The notes: generated by a model from the sequence alone, not told the origin. A stretch of DNA of 51,994 bases from Paracoccus rhizosphaerae (GCF_026162645.1 NZ_JAOTBE010000022.1:1-51994); one strand, 5' to 3'. Positions 1-6,892 are shown, counted from the first letter of the stretch. Numbers and translations are program-made.

Positions 1-2
1 CC

Positions 3-218
3 ATCAGCAAGCTGGACAGCTTGGGCTATGATGACGCGGCTGACGGACTGCGCGCGGCGTATGGCGAGATGCAGACGCTGGTCGAGGCCTTCCGCGACGG
101 CGAGGTGTCTGGCGAGGACTTCACAGCCAAGCTGGGCGACATCGAGGACGCTGCGGCATCCGCCTTCGATCAACTGGACGCCGGCGATCGGGTGCAGTTC
201 TCGGGCGTCATCAGTTAG
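3..218 (+). pseudogene. Phage tail tape-measure protein, upstream part cut by an amber stop
   Basis: This frame is open from the window edge (reading ISKLDSLGYDDAADG) to a TAG at 216-218. It continues in the same frame without any shift (LERLGGVIGG) into the tape-measure C-terminal part that starts at 228. The residues before the stop (DRVQFSGVIS) and after it read as one continuous helix-rich tape-measure segment. The simplest reading is therefore one gene interrupted by a nonsense codon, for instance CAG to TAG. Amber readthrough or a sequencing error are alternatives. The N-terminus lies outside the window. Confidence 0.7.
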
Positions 219-227
219 CTTGAGCGC

Positions 228-1421
228 TTGGGCGGCGTGATCGGCGGCATCATCAGCCTGGCCAACAGCATGGGCGCAGCCCTCTCACGCGCCGCAGGGG
301 TGGCCCCGGACCAGCAGGCGGCGCAGGCCATGCGTGATCGTCATGCAGCCGAGGCGGCCAGCCTGGAGAGCCTGGAGGCACAGCGCGCAGCCACGGAAAG
401 CTTCACCGCGGCCGAGGAAGCCCGCAACAGCGCCACCGAGGAACAGCTGCGCCTGCAGCGTGAGGTCGAGGCCGTCAGGAAGCTCGCAGGCGAGCGCGGC
501 GCCACCCTGACCACCCAGCAGGCCACCGACTTCGCAACCGCCTCTCTGGCTGCCGAGGAGGCCCGCAGAGCCGCAAGATCGGCCGGGGGCGGGGGTGGCG
601 GCAGTCGGTCCCGTGGTGGCGGTGGGGGCGCTGCCCGCGAGCGGCTGGACGACTACCAGCAGGAGGCGCAGGCGATCCGCGACCGCACCCTCGCCCTGGA
701 GGCAGAGGCTGCCAGCATCGTCGCGGCAGCCGCCAGCAACGAGCAATACGGCGATGCCCTGGAATACGCCCGCACCCGCGCCGAACTGCTGCACGCGGCC
801 CAGCAGGCCGGCAAGGTCATCACCCCGGAACTGTCGGCCGAGATCGACCGCCTGGCGCAGGGCTACGTGACCGCCGGCCTCAACGCCGAGCAGGCGGCCG
901 AGCGGCTGGAGAAGATCAAGGACCAGTCGGAACGGGGCAAGGCGGCGCTGTCGGATATGTTCGGCTCGATCAGCGACGGCTCCATGTCGGCCAAGGAAGC
1001 GGTCGGCAACCTGCTGATGCAGATCGCACAGGTGCAGATGATGAAGGCCGTGATGGGCCTGCCGGGCATGGGCGGCATCGCCAGCGGCCTCGGCGGGCTG
1101 CTGACGCCACGCTTCGCCACGGGTGGGATGCACCAGGGCGGGCTGCGCATCGTGGGCGAGAACGGTCCCGAACTGGAGGCCACGGGGGCGGCGCGGGTGT
1201 GGAACGCCAGCCAGACGCGCAACATGCTGTCTGGATCCGGCAGCAATGCTGGCGGCGGAACATCGTCCATCATGGTGGATCTGTCACCGGATTTGATCGC
1301 GCGGGTTCTGTCCGAAGCTGAGGGGCAGAGCGCGCGCATCAGCCAGAAGACGGCAGCGGCGCAGGGCCGGGCGTCCGCCAACATGATGAACCAGAAGACC
1401 GGCAGCAGGCGGAGGACATGA
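228..1421 (+). CDS. Phage tail length tape-measure protein, C-terminal part
   Basis: This 397-residue open frame has a TTG as its first possible start, but it is the direct in-frame continuation of the segment ending at the amber codon 216-218. It therefore probably has no proper start of its own. Residues about 30-240 are Ala/Glu/Arg-rich and coiled-coil-like, interrupted by a Gly/Ser/Arg-rich linker near 120-137. The C-terminal part has the block typical of tape-measure proteins (ATGGMHQGGLRIVGENGPEL, then ATGAARVWNASQT). The role would be to set tail length and line the tail tube. The 3' end overlaps the next gene by four bases, as in an intact phage operon. Family assignment is firm; functionality is doubtful. 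Confidence 0.75.
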   Translation: MGGVIGGIISLANSMGAALSRAAGVAPDQQAAQAMRDRHAAEAASLESLEAQRAATESFTAAEEARNSATEEQLRLQREVEAVRKLAGERGATLTTQQATDFATASLAAEEARRAARSAGGGGGGSRSRGGGGGAARERLDDYQQEAQAIRDRTLALEAEAASIVAAAASNEQYGDALEYARTRAELLHAAQQAGKVITPELSAEIDRLAQGYVTAGLNAEQAAERLEKIKDQSERGKAALSDMFGSISDGSMSAKEAVGNLLMQIAQVQMMKAVMGLPGMGGIASGLGGLLTPRFATGGMHQGGLRIVGENGPELEATGAARVWNASQTRNMLSGSGSNAGGGTSSIMVDLSPDLIARVLSEAEGQSARISQKTAAAQGRASANMMNQKTGSRRRT

Positions 1422-1780
1422 TGAGCAAGCTCCAGAAGATCCTCTGCGCCGCGCTGGAAGCCAAGCTGCAGGGCAAGGCGCACCGGATGCCCGACGTGGG
1501 CGGCGACATCCTCGACGCCTTCCTGGCGCTGTCACGGGCGCGCAGCCACCACCCGCACGGCCCGAATTCGATCACCTGGGAAGCGCTGGCCGCATGGTCG
1601 CAGATGATGCGCCGCCCGCTGCCCCCGCATCATGCCGAGATCATCATGGCGCTGGACGAGGTGTGGATGCGCGATGCCGCCCGCCGGATGGGCAATGCCG
1701 CCTCGGGCGCATCTGCACAGCCGATGGTGAGCGACACACCGCTGTCGGCCGGACTGTTCGACGCGATCACCGGGGGATGA
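1418..1780 (+). CDS. Phage tail-region protein of unknown function
   Basis: This 120-residue protein starts at an ATGATG that overlaps the tape-measure stop, with a GGAGG-type ribosome binding site inside the upstream gene, so the two are translationally coupled. The central motif ITWEALAAWSQMMRRPLPPHH followed by a conserved-looking Asp-Glu-Val-Trp is of a kind seen in small proteins next to tape-measure genes in Rhodobacterales prophages. It has no membrane segment or signal peptide. Position suggests tail assembly or tail-tip initiation, but the family is not recognised with certainty. No minor-tail or host-specificity genes follow it, which supports truncation of the prophage. Confidence 0.7.
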   Translation: MMSKLQKILCAALEAKLQGKAHRMPDVGGDILDAFLALSRARSHHPHGPNSITWEALAAWSQMMRRPLPPHHAEIIMALDEVWMRDAARRMGNAASGASAQPMVSDTPLSAGLFDAITGG

Positions 1781-1822
1781 CGAGATAGGGCCACCGGATC
1801 GGACCGTTGGCCGCCTGAAAGT

Positions 1823-1966
1823 TCATCGCTCAGTGATGCGATAGACGTCGTAGTTGCTACCGGTATTGCCGGTGCAGGAGGGAGAACCTTCAGTGCCCAC
1901 ACATGCTGCGCGCCCGACGAAAGCCGCAGCACAAAGAAGCGCAGACAAAATAGCTAACTTCATCGC
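1823..1966 (-). CDS. Small exported cysteine-containing peptide, 47 aa
   Basis: The reading frame runs further upstream, but the ATG at 1966 has a good AGAGG site five bases ahead and begins an ideal export signal (MKLAILSALLCAAAFVGRAA). The mature part is about 27 residues with two cysteines and ends NYDVYRITER. The first cysteine directly after the hydrophobic stretch could be lipidated, although the preceding GRAA is only a loose lipobox. It lies downstream of the 34-aa membrane peptide on the same strand and may be cotranscribed with it. Function is unknown; small secreted or lysis-related phage products are possible. Confidence 0.5.
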   Translation of the reverse strand, partial: AMKLAILSALLCAAAFVGRAACVGTEGSPSCTGNTGSNYDVYRITER

Positions 1967-2067
1967 ATCCTCTGGGAAACAAACCCCACTGCCATACTTT
2001 GAAAAAGTTCCGCAGGACACGAAAAAGTGCGTCATGGTTAATGGCGCGCGTGATGCCGCCGGGGCCT

Positions 2068-2172
2068 TTAGCCGCGCACCGGGAGAGGAGGTGGCAGATC
2101 AAGTGCCACGAACAGCGCGACGAATATGGATGCAAGAATAAATGCAGTCATAATCCTAAATGAGTCTGTCAT
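2068..2172 (-). CDS. Single-pass membrane peptide, 34 aa
   Basis: An ATG at 2172, with AAAGG about ten bases upstream, opens a 34-codon frame ending in TAA at 2068-2070. It starts MTDSFRIM, has one hydrophobic segment (TAFILASIFVALFVALDL), and ends in a proline-rich tail with Arg-Gly. This is the composition of a small bitopic membrane protein. It is too short for ordinary gene finders. It is followed on the same strand by the 47-aa exported peptide, so both may be accessory genes of the prophage end. No family is recognised. Confidence 0.5.
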   Translation of the reverse strand: MTDSFRIMTAFILASIFVALFVALDLPPPLPVRG

Positions 2173-2294
2173 AGCTGCTGCCTTTCCGCTGCCTGACTGT
2201 CCCACGATCTTTTATATCACGGTCACCTGTCATCGGACCGTTACATATTTAGACAGGGTGAGGCATTCGACAGGAATGGCTCAGGCCTCAGCAG

Positions 2295-2471
2295 TCAATC
2301 TCTGACAACGACCTGGCCGCGCCGTTCCTCTAAGTAGATGCGCACCAACTCAGGCCGCGAAGGCTGAGGATCCAGCTTGCTTCGTTCGTCATCTATCCAT
2401 GACAAAAGGTCTGGCTGCAGACGAACTCCAACAAGAGTACCAGTGACCGGCGGGCGTTTGGATGATTTCAT
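2295..2471 (-). CDS. Ribbon-helix-helix (CopG/Arc-like) small DNA-binding protein
   Basis: The 58-residue protein starts MKSSKRPPVTG. The pattern of a short beta-strand (TLVGVRLQ), then helix PDLLSWIDDERSKL, then SRPELVRIYLEERR is that of a ribbon-helix-helix repressor. A TTG at 2492 would add seven residues, but no Shine-Dalgarno is seen for either start. Its promoter region contains a perfect 16-bp palindrome and a second near-match that overlaps the ATG, which fits autorepression and control of the divergent gene pair at 2584-3056. It may be a prophage regulator or an antitoxin-like protein; no toxin partner is recognised. Confidence 0.6.
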   Translation of the reverse strand: MKSSKRPPVTGTLVGVRLQPDLLSWIDDERSKLDPQPSRPELVRIYLEERRGQVVVRD

Positions 2472-2480
2472 GTTATCACG
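2469..2480. promoter_or_regulatory. Second operator-like site overlapping the RHH start codon
   Basis: CATGTTATCACG matches the core palindrome at 2501-2512 (CGTGTTAACACG) at 10 of 12 positions. The two centres are about 32 bp apart, roughly three helical turns. It covers the ATG of the ribbon-helix-helix gene, a good position for autorepression. The role is inferred from sequence and position only. Confidence 0.4.
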
Positions 2481-2498
2481 AGTTGACGGCAATATGTG

Positions 2499-2514
2499 TT
2501 CGTGTTAACACGAA
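2499..2514. promoter_or_regulatory. 16-bp perfect palindrome, likely RHH operator
   Basis: TTCGTGTTAACACGAA is a perfect inverted repeat between the divergent ribbon-helix-helix gene (start 2471) and the plus-strand gene at 2584. Together with the near-copy at 2469-2480 it looks like a two-site operator for the adjacent repressor. Confidence 0.55.
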
Positions 2515-2583
2515 AGCAGGCCGAATGAAAGGTGCAACTTCCACTCGGCCCTAACCGAAACCCGATCTTAGAGGAGATCGTGA

Positions 2584-2826
2584 ATGGCTACTCATTGCCA
2601 TAACACCCCCGGCACGTCTGATGAAGCCCTGCGCCAGCATTGTAGCGGCGTGCAGACGACTGCCCTGCAACTCTGTGGCGTCATTGAGGCGATCGAGATC
2701 CTGGACGATGCAGGCACTGCTGCAAACGCTGTCACCTGCCTGATCCGCATCGCCCGGTCATTGGCTGATCAGGTCAACAACGACTTGGACAGTGTGAACC
2801 TGCCGAAAGGCGGTGCAGCATGCTGA
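2584..2826 (+). CDS. Small phage-type protein of unknown function, 80 aa
   Basis: The start is well supported by a GAGGAG site eight bases upstream (2571-2576). The product is a soluble, mostly helical 80-residue protein with six cysteines and no recognisable domain. It is divergent from the ribbon-helix-helix gene and downstream of its palindrome, so it is probably under that repressor. Its stop overlaps the start of the next gene by seven bases, which implies translational coupling. No function can be assigned. Confidence 0.55.
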   Translation: MATHCHNTPGTSDEALRQHCSGVQTTALQLCGVIEAIEILDDAGTAANAVTCLIRIARSLADQVNNDLDSVNLPKGGAAC

Positions 2827-3056
2827 CCGACCGCAAACTGGATGAGGTGCAGGCGGAGATCAGCAAGATCGAGCAGCTGATGTCGGCACTTAGCATCATT
2901 GTTGACGATGTCGACGAAGCCGCTACTGGCCATCGGCGACGTCAACTCGACGCTCTGATCGGGGTGACTGCCGCCGCGACGTCACAGGTGCAGAAGGCTC
3001 AAGACGCCTTCGAGACCCTCTTCGAAGCGCTGCGTGCAACGGAGAATGCAGCCTGA
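2820..3056 (+). CDS. Small coiled-coil protein of unknown function, 78 aa
   Basis: ATG 2820 lies inside the end of the preceding gene, with GGCGG upstream. The protein is almost entirely helical, with heptad-like stretches (KLDEVQAEISKIEQLMSAL and SQVQKAQDAFETLFEALRA) around a short basic segment HRRRQLD. It has no cysteines and no membrane span. It is the last gene before the tRNA and therefore the boundary gene of the prophage remnant. No family is recognised. Confidence 0.55.
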   Translation: MLTDRKLDEVQAEISKIEQLMSALSIIVDDVDEAATGHRRRQLDALIGVTAAATSQVQKAQDAFETLFEALRATENAA

Positions 3057-3178
3057 CCCATCAACTATCTTCCCAGACCATCCCCTAGCTTCCTGTGCAA
3101 GGTGGGGGACGGCGCGGGGGATAATGCTCCACAGTCGTAGTCTAAGGTGCTGTAAACGCTATGGAAAACATGACAGAT

Positions 3179-3255
3179 TGGCGCCCACGGGAGGACTCGA
3201 ACCCCCAACAGCCCGATTAGAAGTCGGATATTCTATCCAGTTGAATTACGTGGGC
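3179..3255 (-). tRNA. tRNA-Arg (anticodon UCU)
   Basis: The reverse strand folds as a full cloverleaf. The acceptor stem is GCCCACG/CGTGGGC with discriminator G and an encoded CCA. The D arm is ATTC/GAAT, the anticodon stem TCCGA/TCGGG holds the loop CTTCTAA (anticodon TCT), and the T arm is GGGGG-TTCGAGT-CCTCC. It decodes AGA, a rare codon in high-GC genomes. The 3' end faces the prophage remnant, so it is the probable attachment site. Confidence 0.95.
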
Positions 3256-3357
3256 GCGTCAGGGGATGTTTATCCCGCGGATGGTCGTGGCTGTCAATGA
3301 GCGCAACGACGTGCCTTGCCGTAGGGAAATGACGACCTTTCACGAGAGGAATGGTAT

Positions 3358-3456
3358 CTACGGCGTATGGACGGCGGAGGAATAGATCAGTGCTATGGCC
3401 ACTGCGACAACCACGGCCAGGATTATGTAGACTGCGTTCTTGTCGCGATTTTTCAT
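3358..3456 (-). CDS. Single-pass membrane peptide, 32 aa
   Basis: ATG 3456 is preceded by GAGGTGAGC, a clear ribosome binding site. The 32 residues are a charged head (MKNRDKNAVY), one hydrophobic span (IILAVVVAVAIALIY) and a short tail SSAVHTP. This layout is like the small bitopic membrane peptides often found beside stress genes in alphaproteobacteria. It lies just downstream of the gene at 3492-4070 on the same strand, 35 bases after its stop, and could be in the same transcript. Function is unknown. Confidence 0.6.
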   Translation of the reverse strand: MKNRDKNAVYIILAVVVAVAIALIYSSAVHTP

Positions 3457-3491
3457 GCTCACCTCATTTTTGCAAAGCTGTTCGGGGGCCG

Positions 3492-4070
3492 TCAAGCCGA
3501 CCGATTGGCGACATAGCACCTGACGCGGGGAGTTTCGCCACGAGTGTCGCGGCTGATGTGCCCGGTAGCTTCGTCCCGCTGATGCGGGCGGACTGACGGG
3601 CTTTCATAGGTGTCGGCGTCATCGTCCCGCGGGTTGGTATAAGCCATGTCGCGCGTCGTGCCACGAACGGGGTCTGGCAAGGTGCCTTGGGAAAGCCCGG
3701 TCCAGCCGTCGTCACGCCATTCCGCCTCGCGCCTGTTCATGTCGACCGCAGGCATCGCGGACAGGATGGCGACGGCCTGGGTGGCCTCGGCGTTGGTCAG
3801 GCCCTCGGCCAGCACGGCTGCGGCACCGCGCGACAGCGCTTCGGTTAGGGCATGCTGATCCGCATCGGGAAAGGAAAGACCCGACGGGAGCGCAGGTTCG
3901 TCGGTTGCCGAGGGCGAAAGGTCTTGGGGCGCGCGCAGGATCTTCGCGGCGGGCAGGCCGGCCTCTCGAAGTGCGGCGCGTGCATCCTCGGCCTCCTGAT
4001 ATTCGTCGAAGACCGCCAGGACAAGGCGATCGCGGCCTGCCGTTGTGTCGGGATGAGAGCCGGCTGTCAT
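3492..4070 (-). CDS. Stress-type protein with YflT/general-stress-like N-terminal domain
   Basis: This 192-residue soluble protein starts at an ATG seven bases after GGAGG. Residues about 15-45 (RLVLAVFDEYQEAEDARAAL, then AGLPAAKIL) resemble the N-terminal alpha-beta fold of general stress protein 17M/YflT-like domains, in which a strand and a helix handle 'Ala-rich, AE-A' motifs. The rest of the first 110 residues is alpha/beta. The last 80 residues are hydrophilic, rich in Asp/Arg/Thr and probably disordered. An EcfG-type promoter motif lies 46 bases upstream. This supports a stress role, but the exact function is unknown and the domain call is by eye. Confidence 0.6.
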   Translation of the reverse strand: MTAGSHPDTTAGRDRLVLAVFDEYQEAEDARAALREAGLPAAKILRAPQDLSPSATDEPALPSGLSFPDADQHALTEALSRGAAAVLAEGLTNAEATQAVAILSAMPAVDMNRREAEWRDDGWTGLSQGTLPDPVRGTTRDMAYTNPRDDDADTYESPSVRPHQRDEATGHISRDTRGETPRVRCYVANRSA

Positions 4071-4115
4071 TTCATGTCCTCCTTCGCGTGCGGTCGATGA
4101 TGCGACCCCAGGCTG

Positions 4116-4140
4116 AACCGCGCGGGCGTCGCAATGTTCC
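4116..4140 (-). promoter_or_regulatory. EcfG-type promoter motif GGAAC-N16-GGTT
   Basis: On the minus strand GGAAC (4140-4136) is followed after 16 bases by GGTT (4119-4116), 45 bases before the start codon at 4070. It matches the alphaproteobacterial general-stress sigma consensus (GGAAC-N16/17-cGTT) except for the G before GTT, which all five copies in this window share. Confidence 0.6.
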
Positions 4141-4283
4141 TGAGATGATCACGGCGCCTTCACGCTGTCGGCTGCTGAGACCACGTCTCCGGGCGCCGGT
4201 GCGAACCCGGCACCGCTGCGGCGGCCGACGGTTTCCGTTGCCCCTGGCTGACGCTTCAGTCGCAAGCCGTCAGCGGCGCGGGA

Positions 4284-4310
4284 ACGGCACCAGCGCCAGT
4301 CTGGTGCCGT
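4284..4310 (-). terminator. Stem-loop after the acidic repeat gene
   Basis: ACGGCACCAG and CTGGTGCCGT form a perfect 10-bp stem with a seven-base loop, nine bases beyond the stop of the minus-strand gene ending at 4320. The T-run after it is weak, so rho-independent termination is probable but not certain. Confidence 0.5.
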
Positions 4311-4319
4311 CGTGGTCGG

Positions 4320-4997
4320 TCAGAGGGACTCGACTTGATCAAGGGCCGCCCGGCAGGCGTCTTCGTCACCGGCGGCAAGGGCGGAGCGGGCCTCCTCGAT
4401 CAGCGCGTCGCGATCGGGCGAGGATCCGGAGGCCATGTCGGTTTCTGCATCCGCATCGCCGGCTTCGGCCTCTTGCGCGGCCGTCGGATTACCCTCTTGC
4501 TGCTGTGCCGCGTCCTGGGCGGACATGGCGACATCGGTTGACGCGTCACCGCCCTCGGTCTCCAGCGGCGCCAGCGATCCGTCCTTGGCGATCGCCTCTC
4601 CGCTGGCAGCGTCCTCATCCGACGCCATCGCGGCGCCGTCACCCGCTTCTGTGTCGGCATCCGATGCCATCGTGGCGCCATCATCCGCCTCAGCGCCGGC
4701 ATCGTCGGCCATGTCGCCTGGATCCGACGCGGGCGTGGTCATGTCGGAACTGCTGCCCGACGCCGCCATGTCGGCGTCATCATTGGAATCGGCCTCCATG
4801 TCCGTCGCGGCCGTCGCCTCCGCAGTGTCCGGCGTCTCCAGCGGCGCGAGCGAGCCGTCCTTGGAGATGCCGGCGCTGTCGCCGGCCGTGGCGGGTTCGC
4901 CCGTCAGGCGGGCAAGATCCTCGGCACAGTCGGCCTGCGCGGCGGTGGCAAGGGCGCAGATCGCGCAGCCTGCCAGCATCGTCATCCTGAGTTTCAT
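4320..4997 (-). CDS. Exported acidic low-complexity protein with repeated DGSLAPLET motif
   Basis: The start at ATG 4997 has GGGAGAG upstream and opens a standard signal peptide (MKLRMTMLAGCAICALATAA, cleavage after AQA). The mature protein is about 200 residues, extremely rich in Ala, Asp, Glu, Met and Ser and probably disordered. The motif KDGSLAPLET occurs twice (near residues 47 and 142), each followed by an Ala/Asp/Met-rich tract. It ends with a small helical segment DRDALIEEARSALAAGDED that carries one cysteine. It is probably periplasmic. An EcfG-type promoter lies 48 bases upstream. No enzymatic domain is seen; a stress-induced periplasmic or cation-binding role is only a guess. Confidence 0.7.
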   Translation of the reverse strand: MKLRMTMLAGCAICALATAAQADCAEDLARLTGEPATAGDSAGISKDGSLAPLETPDTAEATAATDMEADSNDDADMAASGSSSDMTTPASDPGDMADDAGAEADDGATMASDADTEAGDGAAMASDEDAASGEAIAKDGSLAPLETEGGDASTDVAMSAQDAAQQQEGNPTAAQEAEAGDADAETDMASGSSPDRDALIEEARSALAAGDEDACRAALDQVESL

Positions 4998-5044
4998 TCT
5001 TCTCTCCCGTGAAGCGACGTTCCCTCCTCCGGGAACAGGGCAAG

Positions 5045-5070
5045 AACCTGCGGCGGCGTTCGAATGTTCC
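5045..5070 (-). promoter_or_regulatory. EcfG-type promoter motif GGAAC-N17-GGTT
   Basis: On the minus strand GGAAC (5070-5066) and GGTT (5048-5045) are separated by 17 bases, 47 bases before the start codon at 4997. Same form as the other four copies in the window. Confidence 0.6.
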
Positions 5071-5224
5071 CGCACCAAGCCTCGGACCATCGGATGAGAA
5101 ACGCGGCAATGGCGGGTCGAGGAACCTCGCCGCGGCATTAGTTCTTGATCATGATGACAATCTGCGCCGTCATGGATCGACGGCAGGTTTCCGCCCGCCA
5201 TCCCGATGAACAAAAGGTAACTGC

Positions 5225-6847
5225 ATGGCCTCGATCCTCGTCTTCCTGCAGATCGCCGGGGCAGTCGCCTTGCTGCTGTTCGGGCTCGGGCTGGTGCGGG
5301 ACGGCGTAACGACGGCGTTCGGGTTGCGGCTGAAGACAGCGCTTGGGCTTGGGACACGGACGGGGCCGCGCGCCTTCGCCTCGGGGCTGGTGGCGACTCT
5401 GGGGCTGCAATCGTCGACGGCGACCGCGCTGCTGACGGCATCATTCGTGGATCGCGGGCTGATCCGGGGGCGCATGGCGCAGATCGTGCTGCTGGGCGCA
5501 AACGTCGGCACGGCGATGACGGCGTGGATCGTGTCCGCAGGGATCGGAGCCGTCGCACCGGCACTGATCCTGATCGGCATGGGCGCGGCCCGCCGCGAAA
5601 GGCCCGCGATCAGCGGCAGCGGCCGGGCGCTGATCGGACTGGGCCTGATGCTGATCTCTCTGGAGCTGCTGGATCAGGCAACGGCCCCGCTGCGCGAGGC
5701 GCCGCAGATGGCGGCGTTCCTGGGCATGCTGGACGCGGCCTGGCCGGTGGCGCTGGTCTTCGCGGCAGGCATCGCGGCTGTCTGTTCATCCTCGCTGGCG
5801 GCGGTGCTGCTGGTCCTGTCGCTGGACGTGCCGGCGGCGCTGGCGGTGGTGCTGGTGCTGGGGGCTAATATCGGCGGCGCGATCCCGCCGGTGCTGGTCA
5901 CGCAGCGGGCCGGGGTGGCCGCACGCCGGCTGACCGTCGGCAACCTGATCGTGCGCGGGGCGGGGTGCCTGGCGGTCCTTCCCTTTGCGGGTGCCGCCGC
6001 CGAGGCGCTGGCGCCGCTGCAGGTGACAGGCCTGGCGGTCGAGGCGCACCTGGCCTTCAACCTTGTGGTGGCGGCAGTGATCTGGCCCTTCGCAGGCGGC
6101 TTGTCGCGGATCGTGGCGCTGATGCTGCCGGACGAGGCGCCATCCAAGGATCCGTCCCCGCGCTGGCTGGACGACGCCGCGCTCGAGACGCCGCCCCTGG
6201 CGCTTGCCGGGGCCAGCCGGCAGGCGCTGGCCATTGGCGACGACGTGGCGCGGATGCTGGAGCAGACACGGCTGGCCTTTCGCAAGAACGACCTTGCCCC
6301 CCTGGCCGAGGTCACCAAGCTTGAAGATCGGGTCGACCTGCGCCAGCAGCAGGTCAAGACCTATCTGTCGCGGCTGGGTCGCGACGCCGATGAGGATGAC
6401 CGCCGCCGGTCCATCGCGATCCTCGATTATGTGATCAACCTGGAACATGTCGGCGACATCATTGAAAAGGGGCTGGCGGCCGGGGTGCGCAAGAAGGTCG
6501 GACTGGGCTTGCGCTTCTCGGACGCCGGGTATCAGGAACTGGACGCCATGTTCCTGATGACCGAGGAGACCCTGGGCATCGCGCAGACCATCTTCATGAC
6601 CCGCGACCGCAACCTTGCCCGTCAGATGATGGAGCAGAAGGTCGAGATCCGGAACTTCGAACGCCAATCGGCGCAGCGCCACCTGATCCGGCTGCGCGAA
6701 GGCCACAGCCAGAGCCGCGAGACCTCGTCCCTGCACCTGGACTTCCTGCGAGACCTCAAGCGGATCAACGCGCATTTCGGGGCGGTCGCCCATCCGATCC
6801 TGGACGAGGAAGGCCTGCTGACCGAAAGCCGATTGCGCGGCGGCTGA
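5225..6847 (+). CDS. Na/Pi cotransporter family protein with PhoU-like domain
   Basis: This 540-residue inner-membrane protein has the PF02690 architecture. An N-terminal membrane half of about 310 residues contains the substrate signature LQSSTATALL (Q62-S-S-T-A-T). The second, inverted repeat carries CSSSLAAVLL instead of the usual QSS, so one of the two conserved glutamines is replaced. Residues about 330-530 are a helical PhoU-like domain (LEDRVDLRQQQVKTYLSRL, INLEHVGDIIEKGL). The family imports phosphate with sodium or regulates phosphate export (YjbB type). AAAGG precedes the ATG. It stands alone between the stress gene at 4997 and a peptide ABC operon, so no operon partner helps define the substrate. 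Confidence 0.85.
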   Translation: MASILVFLQIAGAVALLLFGLGLVRDGVTTAFGLRLKTALGLGTRTGPRAFASGLVATLGLQSSTATALLTASFVDRGLIRGRMAQIVLLGANVGTAMTAWIVSAGIGAVAPALILIGMGAARRERPAISGSGRALIGLGLMLISLELLDQATAPLREAPQMAAFLGMLDAAWPVALVFAAGIAAVCSSSLAAVLLVLSLDVPAALAVVLVLGANIGGAIPPVLVTQRAGVAARRLTVGNLIVRGAGCLAVLPFAGAAAEALAPLQVTGLAVEAHLAFNLVVAAVIWPFAGGLSRIVALMLPDEAPSKDPSPRWLDDAALETPPLALAGASRQALAIGDDVARMLEQTRLAFRKNDLAPLAEVTKLEDRVDLRQQQVKTYLSRLGRDADEDDRRRSIAILDYVINLEHVGDIIEKGLAAGVRKKVGLGLRFSDAGYQELDAMFLMTEETLGIAQTIFMTRDRNLARQMMEQKVEIRNFERQSAQRHLIRLREGHSQSRETSSLHLDFLRDLKRINAHFGAVAHPILDEEGLLTESRLRGG

Positions 6848-6892
6848 CGCCACGGCGCCCCCTCTTGCAAGCCTGCGCGGGTTCGGTCAACC

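Larger units (their letters stand above)
1..3178. mobile_element. Right end of a degraded prophage abutting tRNA-Arg
   Basis: The left edge of the window lies inside phage tail genes (tape measure plus one downstream gene). These are followed by a group of very small genes typical of phage accessory regions, including a ribbon-helix-helix repressor with palindromic operators. The block stops at the 3' end of the tRNA-Arg at 3179-3255, the usual side for tRNA-directed integration. No integrase, tail-fibre, lysis or packaging gene lies between the tail gene and the tRNA, and the tape-measure frame is broken, so this looks like a remnant or a deleted prophage. The left boundary is outside the window, and no direct-repeat attachment site can be confirmed from one end alone. 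Confidence 0.65.

Noticed and set aside
5121..5145. GGAAC upstream of the Na/Pi transporter as a sixth EcfG promoter
   Set aside because: The following GTT is at a 15-base distance without the preceding G, outside the 16-17 spacing of the other sites.
4998..5564. Upstream extension of the acidic repeat protein on the minus strand
   Set aside because: It would run over the EcfG-type promoter and antisense to the Na/Pi gene; the signal peptide and ribosome binding site at 4997 decide the start.
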